From: Capillidium heterosporum
Taxonomy: Eukaryota; Entomophthoromycota; Entomophthoromycetes; Entomophthorales; Capillidiaceae
Reading direction: 5' to 3'
NCBI GenBank assembly: GCA_016630905.1
Contig: WBMQ01000002.1
Coordinates: 2,666,001 to 2,730,000 of the forward strand
DNA length: 64,000 nt
A program made the position numbers and the translations under genes. The notes beneath the pieces were generated by a model that worked only from the letters and a program-made list of their open reading frames with translations, searched no databases and was not told the origin of the DNA. This document shows positions 11,640 to 21,326 of the stretch, piece by piece; the first letter of the stretch is position 1; each line of letters begins with the position of its first letter.

Positions 11640-13579
11640 CTAAACTTCCTTCTGAAAGAATGAGGTGATTAGCGGTTGATTTTTCATAGCTGAGTTCTTA
11701 GTTTCTTGCTTGATGCGAGGCTTGGAGTCGGATATCGAACTTCTTCTACTAGACTGGCGTGACATTGAAGTTTCAATTGACTGTATAGCATTGATTTCAC
11801 ACTTGGATATCGTTGAGTTAGAGTTGATACAACTAGGTGCTGTCGAATAGACTTTATCGTCATTATCTTTAAGCCTATAGTTAAGAATTTTGGATTGAAA
11901 CGATAGTGGGTTCAAGTTATTCAATGTGGTGATCTCGGGAGATATCTTTTTTGAAGAGACATCGGTATCTTCAGAAAAATTGCAGCTTTTGTGTTTGGTC
12001 ATCAGTCTAGTTTATAAGTATCTGAAGTTTAAGACTCGGAGCTTACCTATTCGATTGAGGAGAGATCGTTGAATTCGTATCCTTGCTACTGATCTCAAGA
12101 TCTTTGAATGAACTTGAAATAGCCTTCGGATTTGGCATTTTGTCAGATCTGAATGCTTCACTTTCTGAGTCTAAATCGTCGGATACCAGGTCTATAACTA
12201 TACTGTCTTTAAGCGTTTCCTTTAAAGTAAATTTGTCGGATAATGGTGTCGTATTAGCTTGAGCGAATGGGTTATCTAACGGTGCTACTTTAGCCTTGAT
12301 AAACGGGAGTTTTGATTGTGCCACTTTAACTTCAGAAAAGGGGTTATCTATCGGTGTACTAGTACTTTTTCGAATAAACTTCTTCCAAATGTCGTTTGAA
12401 GCCGCACTTATCTTGATATCCTTTACAACTTTTGATCCGTTAGAGGCAGGTTGGTTGAAAACTCTCTCAGTACTACGCTTCTCAGTTGACTTTTGAAAGT
12501 ACGAACTAATTTTGGGAACCTTTACTGTTGGGACACCTTCGGAATTGATGTTGCTATTAGATGCATTAGTAAAGGAAAATGAAAGGTATGTACAATTTAT
12601 GACTATCATAAAAGTAACTAACTGGACGTTCCGGTTTTGACCGCTTTCCCTAAAACAATTAGCTTAATACATCATACCAATATTACCAAAGATCCTGTGC
12701 TTGCTTTTGCTTTAGTAGCAGTCGTAGACAACTTCTTAACTGGAGAGCTTTGATTTGAATCTTCATCTCCATTTGACTCATTGCTTTTTCCCTTAGCATT
12801 CTGCCTAGCCTTTTTTGATTCCCTTTCCGCCTTCAATCTTTCTATGACCGGTAAAGTGGTCTATAAAGAGTTAGTGTTGTACTAAAAGTCAGAATTACCC
12901 TTGAACGTAGTGCAACTAATTCATTCTTAATTTTCTCAAAGTTTTCATACTTTAAAGATCCATTGCTAAACTAAATCAACAAACTGCTGTAACATAAAAT
13001 TTACTTTAATCCCTCTTCATGCTCTTTAAGTATCTTAAGGCTTGGATCGTTTATTGTATCTTTATACTTTCAAAATAAATTAAATGTAAAATGGAAAAAG
13101 CTTACCTTTTTGGGAAAAGTTTGAAGAGCATATATGAAGCAGTCATAGCCTGTACAAAAGTTGAGTTCACTTTGCTCCAAAGCATAAGTTCTCCCTTTAT
13201 ATAGCCTTATAACGTTTTTCTCTTCCTCTCCTTTGCCTGGATTTTTGAGAATTCCTTTAATGTAGTATATGCAGTCGATGTCATTCAAAGTATCGCCAAA
13301 TTTCTCCGTGTAAACTTCTACAAAATCTTTGAAAGCCCTAAAGATATTAGAATTAAACTAAGCACTACCAATACTCATGGAATCGAAAGATGTTGTAATG
13401 CGGCTTGTAGTTGACGATGGTATCGATAGTAACCTAAGTTGAATTAGAAGAAGGTGACTGATAAACTGTACCAAAGTTGGTGATCTGGGCTTGATACTCA
13501 CTTCTTCTTGTTTACCAAAGTACGTAGTGATAAAGCCAAATATAGTGTTGATAATAATTGAAAATCCGGCTAAAGTCAT
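11640..13579 (-). CDS. Unrecognised nuclear-type protein with C-terminal PIP-box and SUMO-interaction-like motifs
   Basis: This is a multi-exon gene (at least six short introns) whose family I do not recognise. The N-terminal half, about 200 residues, looks globular (for example NIFRFHEYW, FKDFVEVYTEKFGD, NFCTGYDCFIYALQTFPKK) and is followed by a charged helix (ERLKAERESKKARQ). The C-terminal half is Ser/Asn/Lys-rich and probably disordered. It holds ISSYFQKS, an acidic hydrophobic patch SIVIDLVSDDLDSE like a SUMO-interacting motif, and ends with QPLITSFFQKEV, a good match to the PCNA-binding PIP-box (Q-x-x-h-x-x-F-F). That suggests a replication or repair role at PCNA. Introns include one of 31 nt at 13338-13368. 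The start at 13579 (aaaATG) is a choice; the frame stays open upstream to about 13627. One exon junction near 12560-12690 could not be phased cleanly. Confidence 0.55.
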
Positions 13580-14202
13580 TTTGTTGATATATTTCGATAG
13601 AAAATTGAAAGCTTGAAGTTCATCCACTTTGCTTCATAATCCTGAATTTGATATTGAATGCTTTAATCAATAAAGATTTCATTGGTGTTTATTGAAAAAG
13701 TGCTTTCAAAGACCAATTGATCTGTATTTTTTAAATGCAACTGCAAAGTTGTACATTCAACTTTGTTAACTAGATGTCTATTTACATATCTCTAGTGAAT
13801 GGTAACCTTCGATAACTAGTAACAATTCAATCAACTAGAGCTATTCTCAACAAAGGTTTATAAAATATAATATACTTTTCAGTTCTGATCAGTACTTTTA
13901 TCTAAAAAACAAAGATGCAGCTATTAAATAACTATATATGAACGATATATGCTTATTTAGAAATTTAAAAGCATGTCAATTTTTTATGAGTATAGCATAT
14001 ATTTAGAATATATGGATTTGGTTCTACCGCAGTCATCATCATTACAATATATCTGTTCAAATAATATATACTCAATTCAAAGATATATGGAAGCTCAATA
14101 GCTAAATTTGTGTCATAATATATATTTAGAACTGTGAATCCAAACTTTATTCAAAGCTAAAGTGTCAAATTTACCGTTATGTTGTATACTTACAACGAAG
14201 CT
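13580..14202. other. No gene seen
   Basis: AT-rich spacer between the PIP-box gene promoter and the 3' end of the dehydrogenase. Several TATATA runs are present; no coding signal is seen. Confidence 0.5.
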
Positions 14203-15217
14203 TTACAAGCGATTCTGGATCCATAGCTTAGGGACGATGGCCTGCTTCTTAGGGCTGAGGTATAATCCTTCACCACTCTTAGTTTCATCTTCGATGAAAT
14301 TAACGATCCCATCGATGACAGCTTTGATGGGAAGTAAGCCACCTACTGGTGCTAAGAGCTTTGTGAAATTGGTATCAGCCTTCAGTTCCTTAACTATCCC
14401 AGTTTCTAAAAACATTAGCCTTTGTAGCACTGACTAAACTTACCGACGAAGGAAGGAGCAACGCAGTTGACTCGAATTCCACGCTTCTTCAAGTAGCCCA
14501 AAGTTTGGGTAAAGTATAACACCTATAAAAGGATTAGAATATTAAAATTTGATGAAAGGTTACCGCAATCTTAGTGGCTGAATATGCTGGTGCATCCTTC
14601 ATTGGAATGAAGGCGGATAAAGATGAGATATTGATAATAGAAAAGTCGTCCTTTTTGCCTTCAGCTTTAAGCTGGTCGAAGTGTTGAATGGCTAGGGAGG
14701 TTCCGACAAATACCGCACGCAAGTTTATATCAACAACCTTAGCAACAATATCTGCACCGATAAGTTAGGCTTAGCAAATAGTAATAAAGTTACTTGATTT
14801 CGTTTCGATGTTTTCTTGAGGACCGATACCGGCGTTATTTACCATTATCTATTGATTTAGTAAAATACAATATATATATATAGTACCTGAGCACCACCAA
14901 ACTTAGCTTTAGCTACCTCAAATAGACGTCTAAGTTGAGATTCATCGGTTACATCACATTTAACAAAGACGGCAACTTCTCCAGCTCTAATTTTAATTTG
15001 TAAATTTACTATATTGTAAAAATCTACTTGTTGAGTTGCTTGGCAAAAGCTTCACCAGCCACTGCATCGATATCACCAATTACTACTTTACCACTACAAG
15101 TCTAAATTATTGAGTTGATGTAAAAGTTTACCCTAGGTTGACCAAACGCAAACTTAACTCTTTGCCGAAACCACTAGATCCTCCAGTTATTATGGCGCAC
15201 TTTCCCTTTATCTGCAT
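14203..15217 (-). CDS. Short-chain dehydrogenase/reductase (SDR)
   Basis: This NAD(P)-dependent oxidoreductase has the classical SDR fold. The start at 15217 gives MQIKGKCAIITGGSSGFGKE with the TGxxxGxG cofactor loop. Further on are VVIGDID (an acidic residue after beta 2, favouring NAD), NNAGIGPQEN, SIINISSLSAF (catalytic Ser) and YSATK (catalytic Tyr-x-x-x-Lys). The C-terminus (LLAPVGGLLPIKAVIDGI) is typical of 15-hydroxyprostaglandin-dehydrogenase-like SDRs. Seven exons are joined by six introns of about 38-45 nt, all with consistent phase. Predicted length is about 255 residues, the usual size. No frame defect is seen. The substrate cannot be told from sequence. Confidence 0.88.
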
Positions 15218-16241
15218 CTTGCTTCAACTTATCTTGTAGAAATAAAATGAACTTCACTCGTTTATATACTGGTAGCCTGTCAACTTTATACACTAGCTCT
15301 TTACTTCCGCCACGTATCACCTGACAACAGTTTGTATTTTAGGTAGGGTTTCAAATAGGTTATGACAGAAAGCCTTTACAAATTTATTGGTTTATAAACT
15401 CAATCAACCAACCATCAATTGATGCATTTTGTAAGCTTACTATATTGGGAATTGGAAATAAATCAAGGATTAAAGTAGGTTCAGTATATCCGACTGGCAG
15501 TAAAAGTAAAAGCTCCACAGTAAGCTTGCATACATTAAATTTAAATGTGATCATATGTTGCGGTCTAAGGAATACCCATATTTGACAACTGTCACCTCGG
15601 CCAAATTAATTGCATTTTTGGCTAAAATTTCTTGAAGTATCGAATAGCCTTCGTCCCGACAATTAAACTTTACGGGTTGGATAGTACTCTGCTTGTTCTA
15701 TCCGATATATAGGGCCAGTTGCAGCAATTACTCATGCTTTTTGGATGGATCAACAACTCAATTACAGCTACAAACTGCTTTAAAATATATACTTAAGCAT
15801 TCCCACAGTTACCAAGTTATTTCATTCAAATCCAACCTTTCCAAACTGCAGATGCGAAAAGTTACTTTGGAACAACTAAGTCCAACACCTACCCCACAAC
15901 CAATTTATTAGGATAGCTCGATCCATCACCTTACAGTTACTTATTACAAATCTTATATCCCAAAAGGCAATCCTATACATGCTTTACTATAATATAAAAG
16001 TACAAGTGCTTTTTATCGCAACGTGAAAGTATAAACTTTTATATAACGGGCATGCTCAATATCAATTTGAAAACGAAACGTTGCTATGGGCAGATTTGCC
16101 AAATACAGATGTATGAACGCAAAATTTAAAGTAAAATAAAGGACGAAAGTGTAAGTTTATTTAAGATATGTAGGATAAATAGAATTGCCATAAGTTAGTA
16201 AAGTAAATGATCTAATGTACAAAAAATTGAAACGCATAGGC
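15218..16241. other. Spacer with a broken reading region at 15556-15911
   Basis: Upstream of the dehydrogenase lies a stretch that codes in pieces on the plus strand: an ATG frame at 15556 (MLRSKEYPYLTTVTSAKLIA), a second piece starting KYRIAFVPTIKLYG in a shifted frame, and then AAITHAFWMDQQLNYSYKLL in a third. The pieces together vaguely recall the glutathione-transferase/metaxin fold, but I cannot name a family. It is either a relic or a gene with unresolved introns. The remainder shows nothing. Confidence 0.3.
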
Positions 16242-17033
16242 CTATACGTAGTACTTGTCGTTGAGTATAGACTTCTCGGAGATGCTTTTGGCCTTTGCTT
16301 TACGCGACTTGCGACTGGTCTTGAAAACTGAAAATAAAGTGAACATAGAGAAGGGAAAGCATCGAGTTGGGACACGGTAGCTAGTTGGTGGTGGGGCTGC
16401 TATACCACCTGGGTACGGAGTAGATGACCGACTTGTCGAAGCTGACGTCCAAGGGGAGTAGTCATCAGGGGAAAGTAAGTCATCTTCTTTGGGGGTCATG
16501 AAGCGGTGGATGACTTGGAAGGTCTGTTCGATGATCATCTGGTCGTTGTATTTTGGGCCTTGGGTAGCATCAGCTTCATCTGCGTACGAGTAAGTGAAGT
16601 TGGCAGCTATACGATAGTAGTTGGAGACGTCCGAGGACCGATAGCTAGGCGGTAGTTCATTAGGCAAATCGAAAGCAAAGGGGAAGTTTATTGATTTGAA
16701 GGGTTCGTTTGTGACGTTTATGGACTGTTGTAGGAAGAGGTGAGAGACGCTGCTACGTTTCAGGATTTTGGAGCCTCTATCGACTTCCTTCTTGAGGTAC
16801 TGGGCTTCACCCATCAAATAGATTTCGACTTCGACTGCTACTATGGGTTTGTGGGAGGTTACTTTGAGAACCCCAGTTAGAGGACAGGCCGTGTTGTTTA
16901 TGATATCTTTGGTTAGTTGGTTAATTACCAGACTTTCGGGGATTATTAAGTTCAGCTTGACTTGCTTGTCAGCTAGATCGTCCTCAAGCTTGGCTTCGCG
17001 TAGGTTTTTGAGTAAGTTGTCGATGATTTTCAT
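16242..17033 (-). CDS. Arrestin-fold (arrestin N-domain-like) protein
   Basis: Single-exon gene of 263 residues. Residues about 25-170 look like an arrestin N-terminal beta-sandwich: KLNLIIPESLVINQ, GVLKVTSHKPIVAVEVEIYL, then the hallmark FPFAFDLPNELPPSYRSSD followed by YYRIAANFTYSY. Fungal alpha-arrestins usually add a C-domain and PY motifs that recruit Rsp5-type ubiquitin ligases to membrane transporters. Here the protein ends after a Ser/Pro-rich segment and a basic tail (KTSRKSRKAKAKS). The short form resembles small arrestin-domain or Vps26-like proteins, with possible membrane contact through the basic tail. The family call rests mainly on the LPPSY region and length. Confidence 0.6.
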   Translation of the reverse strand: MKIIDNLLKNLREAKLEDDLADKQVKLNLIIPESLVINQLTKDIINNTACPLTGVLKVTSHKPIVAVEVEIYLMGEAQYLKKEVDRGSKILKRSSVSHLFLQQSINVTNEPFKSINFPFAFDLPNELPPSYRSSDVSNYYRIAANFTYSYADEADATQGPKYNDQMIIEQTFQVIHRFMTPKEDDLLSPDDYSPWTSASTSRSSTPYPGGIAAPPPTSYRVPTRCFPFSMFTLFSVFKTSRKSRKAKAKSISEKSILNDKYYV

Positions 17034-19125
17034 CTTTGGAATCTAAGTTTGACGTAGCAAAAGTGAAGAGTAAATTAAACTATTTAGGGTGTTGGCCTGC
17101 TTTTATACTAGCACCGTCCATGTATCCAAATTTATCAAGACTGATAAATTATTAATTAAATTGCTTCTATTTCGTGTTAGAAAGCTAAAAACTGATCTAT
17201 CGTCCTTACTCAGGCTCTAGACACACAATGAATGTGGGGAACTTTTCTAGGTATGGGGTTCAATTCATTTGGTAGGTTGGGCATTAAATGCCCCTAAACC
17301 TAGTTTTCGCACCAGCACTTAAAATAGAACAGTTTATAAAAATAGTTCCGAATAAATATGCTAATAGTTGAAATAGAATTGTTCTATTTTGAGCATTGAT
17401 TAGAAACTTGGCCCTAAACAATTAGGTCAAAATTCTAAACCAGCTTTATCTGTCTAGCTTTGCTGCGGGGATATTCTTGCATGCTATTGGATGGTTTTTC
17501 ATTGTTCTTGGAGCTTTTGGCATTGAGTAGCTTAAAATTGTGACATCGCTTGACCTGGACTACATGTTGCGAATGCTATCTATACACTTATCTTATCGGC
17601 AAAGGTAGTCTATTGTCGCGATGTGGACGAGTCTATATTTAAATGTCTATATTTAAGTATCGATTAGTAATGTAAATATGACTCATATAGTCTTTGAATG
17701 GTGCTAAAGTAACACTCTTACAATGAGATTTAAGCGTAAATACCCTTCTATATACCCGTTTTAAAAATATACCAAGGTTTCGTTGCAAACTTGAAATTTA
17801 TTTACAGTAGAGTCTTGGATTTAGATTCTTAAAATATAGGTATCGCTTCTGTCCAGCAGAAAAATTCTTGAATTTAGATGGTGGAGGACAGAGATGACTA
17901 TAACCCTGCATAGCCTAATGACGACGGAAGTTGTGTTTTCTATAAGGCCATATTAGGCCAAACATATTCATCCATACTTTAGAGCACAATATCATCAGGC
18001 TACATGTTATTGAGAATTAGCACCGATAATGTTGCGACTTGATGGATTGCCTCGGCGAATTGGTTATACTAATTTACCTATGTGAAAGCCTTTGAAACCC
18101 CAATCAAAACCAATTTAAGGTGCACTCTGCATTCATAAAATCGAGATACCAAAAAATAGTCAAGCTAAAGAATAGTAATAGTCGTATACCATATACATTT
18201 AAGGAGCGTATCATGTTTTCATACCATCACTTTCATACTGTATCAAATTTCTAAAAGATGCTTAATAGTAGTGAAGGCCTTTCAGTTACGGTATAACTAG
18301 TATTAATTCTACATATACCATATAGGTAGGGGTTGGGGTATCGTCGAAAAAGGTTTCTATGCAAGGCAGTTGTCGGATAGGGGCATTGGTCATGTTTTAG
18401 TATACTAAGTTTTTAGTCCAAGATTCGATAGAATATAAAAGTAAAGTGATGGATTTGTAGGTTTTATGTTAGTGATAAGTTGGGGTTGGGCTGCCTGAAC
18501 AAGGTCTAAAAGTATTGTTTTGAACGGTAGGCGAGTAAAAGTAATTGAATATTGTGAGAATAGATCATAGCGCTGAGTATAAAAATGTCATTTTATGTTG
18601 TATCCTATTATTTACTTAGATTTATATTAAAGGATAGTAGGTATGTGTAGTTCTACTGTACCTTTATAAACAAGAACATTGAAAAAGTATCGAATGAAGT
18701 TTCAATTTCAACATATTATTTCGATTCGGATATCATTTCTTTATAGTAACTGCCTAAATACAATCCAGTAGAGCTTGAGTATCTCTTACGGTTTTAGTAG
18801 AGCCAGTCAGACTTTATATTCGAGATACTATAGAAAAAGGAAAGCCTTAGCTAATATACAGTATTGAGCTAGCACTAAAGAGAGATAGTAGCATATACAT
18901 CATTGGACTACTACAAACGCAGTCTTCCACCAGTGTTAGTGCTTTGAGAATTTCATTACCATCAGAAGCTCGTTACAAAGAAATCACATGGTTTTGTTTT
19001 GTCATTCCATCTTTCGAAAATTACATCATCGTATTTGCAATCCAATAGACTTTAGAATTTGGAGTCCAAGAGCCAAACTTTATTAACTTCTCAAGATACG
19101 TTGACCCTACAACATCAGCTTCAAG
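17034..19125. other. 2.1 kb without a recognised gene
   Basis: I read both strands and found no continuous coding pattern. A short hydrophobic reading piece at about 17458-17535 has no context. The region serves as promoter space for the arrestin-like gene (left) and the hypothetical gene (right). Confidence 0.5.
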
Positions 19126-20579
19126 ATGAGTACACAGCAAACTAGAAAATCCAACCTAGAGCTAATTATCGATTATTACAAGTATATAGCGCACAAGCAA
19201 ACCCCAATAAAATTCGAGATGGAATTCAATGAGCGAAGTTCAAGTTCAATAGATCTAGGAAGTTTAACTTTAAATGATTTGACGACGTGCATAACATTTA
19301 GTTATGGAGTTGGCAACGAGGTGGCAAAAGGTACCTATTTCACCTATATTTTAAATTCCATCTCTTTATGATATACTAATTTTATTATCACAAGTTTATT
19401 TAATTTGGAATTTCCACAAGGTCGATACAATTATTACTCCTATCCCCGAATTTATATTTGGTAGCATGGACAACCCCAGCTATTTAGATTTGGAAATCGA
19501 TCTACAAGCTGCATGGATTAAAAATGATGAATACTCACAAACTAGTCGGCTTTACACCTTACTGTTGGAAATTAGGGAAAAGTACCGCGATAGCTACTTG
19601 AAGAAATTACTGGAGAAGGGGTACAGCCGTATCAAGTACGAGTTGGATTGCTGGGAGCATAGAGAAGTCGAATTAGGTTTCCAACTCATGCAACCGTTCA
19701 ATCAAAATCTAACGGAGAGTACCGATGTCATCCTGCTATACTGCTTTATAAACGTCGAGTTGACGAGTACTTTAATAGCACCTATTGCAATCGATGATAT
19801 AGGCTTACAGATAAAGGCATACTACGAGTTTGGTGGTCCTGAAGCGCTGCTTTCGATAAAAAGTCAAGCTAACCTCAATCCTTCTCTACCTTTGGATCTG
19901 TTGGAGTACTTGGGTGAGCTACCTTCGATATCACCTAACGAACCCTTCACTTCATTTATAACGAGGCTGAAGTCCTATATTAACCATAGAATTGATACGC
20001 AATACCGACCTCAACTCAATTTAACCTTCCTGTTGATGCATGGTATAACATCTAGATTTCAAAAGTAATATATTTTTTATATTAACCCACTTAATGCTTG
20101 TAGGAATGTCATCGAGTATGGTTTTCGTACTGTAACTCTTTTAATGGAGTTTACCTTTTCTCTGTCCGGGTTTGCAGCTACTGATGCCGATACTAACGAG
20201 TCCAACAACTTACAAAGCTCAAGGCAGAACTCCAGGATCTTTGATCGACTTAAGGGAACCAACAGTCCATCGAATTTGGAAAAGTCGTTGACCCCCAAGG
20301 AGCCTACTCCTTCGCAACGTAGTCGTAGTACCATCACTAAAATAACTATACCTTCCTCCTATCCCCACAATGGCCTTAAAGTCGAACTCTTTTCGGCCAA
20401 CTTACTCAACTTTTCCAACGATGAACCTATAAATGGGGATTTTTCTCCAGTATGTACTTTGTTCCCACCAATTCCTACCCCCCAACCTAACGTCTCCCCT
20501 AAAGCTTTTTCAGGACCAAGTTGTTGATTTGATTTTCCAATCCATTTTATCGGAGTTTACGAGGGATCTGTATCAGTAA
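19126..20579 (+). CDS. Hypothetical protein, about 440 residues, four exons
   Basis: I do not recognise this gene. The ATG at 19126 starts MSTQQTRKSNLELIIDYYKY. Three introns restore one frame: about 19332-19391 (gtacct...cacaag), about 20067-20102 (gtaata...ttgtag) and about 20449-20513 (gtatgt...tttcag). The last splice replaces an in-frame stop at 20525 and gives the ending DQVVDLIFQSILSEFTRDLYQ. The first 300 residues look globular, mixed alpha/beta, with no signal peptide or membrane segment. A Ser/Thr/Pro-rich linker (about residues 330-400) follows, and then a short helical tail. There are no catalytic motifs. A soluble cytoplasmic or nuclear protein with a regulated disordered region is the most that can be said. 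Confidence 0.55.
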
Positions 20580-21020
20580 GTAAAAGTTTGGTGTTAAGTT
20601 GTTTGAAATTATAGCTAATTTTTATCGTTGGCCTATTTTGTGGCTTTTTAATATATACATATCTTTATTTCCATCTATAACTGAGCTCACTTGATGATGC
20701 CAGATTTTATTCAGATTTTTAGAAGTTTACTCCAAACTCCAAATCGACCATTATTTGTGTTTGGAGAAATCTCAAATGAAAATTTCAAATTAATCTCAAT
20801 CAATTGTGCAACAGGCTGAACCTAAGTTATGAACTAAAGTTTTTCCGTTGAATGCAAAGCCAAATTGATTTTTCATTGGCATTTTAGGATGGTCCCTATA
20901 TTAAACTTTACTATTTTCAGTGATGTTGATCGTATATCTTAAATATATACGGCTATCCATTAAAATTAAAATATATAGTTAACTTTCGAGTTTAATTTAG
21001 GTTTCTACAAAGCTTAGACG
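20580..21020. other. No gene seen
   Basis: AT-rich promoter space of the small secreted protein at 21021, with TATA-like runs near 20945 and 20972. Confidence 0.4.
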
Positions 21021-21326
21021 ATGAAGAACTTCATACTAATTAACACCTTAATTGCAACGATTATAGCCAAGGAGTGCCTTGTCCCAACCTCGAAGTATAA
21101 GGAGTGTGTCAACAAATGTATCAATCCCGAGCATAGGGAGTTATTCAATCGATATGGTGAATGCGCCGTCCAGTGCAAGCTTAAGCATCAGCCTAAAGAT
21201 AAACTTCCTTTTTGCGACTACCCTCAGAAGCGTAAGGTTTGTGAGAACGAATGTACTGCTGACAAGTTGGATCTGATGAAGCGTGTCGAATGTATAAAGC
21301 GATGTAATAACCCGGATGTTATCTAA
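21021..21326 (+). CDS. Small secreted cysteine-rich protein 1 (four CxxxC motifs)
   Basis: An intronless 101-residue protein with a signal peptide (residues 1-16) and a mature part of about 84 residues with ten cysteines at 19, 29, 33, 48, 52, 65, 74, 78, 91 and 95. Eight form four C-x-x-x-C motifs (CVNKC, CAVQC, CENEC, CIKRC) arranged as two pairs. This is the pattern of helical hairpins cross-linked by two disulfides. The gene is paralogous to the one at 24867, with the same cysteine positions to within one residue and shared LPFC-x-YP and a final Pro-Asp-x-Ile. The function is unknown; a secreted effector, inhibitor or antimicrobial role is possible. Its coding composition is richer in G+C than the surroundings, which supports a living gene. 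Confidence 0.8.
   Translation: MKNFILINTLIATIIAKECLVPTSKYKECVNKCINPEHRELFNRYGECAVQCKLKHQPKDKLPFCDYPQKRKVCENECTADKLDLMKRVECIKRCNNPDVI

Noticed and set aside
17040-19120. Possible transposable element in the 2 kb gap
   Set aside because: No terminal repeats, transposase or polymerase motifs could be found on either strand.
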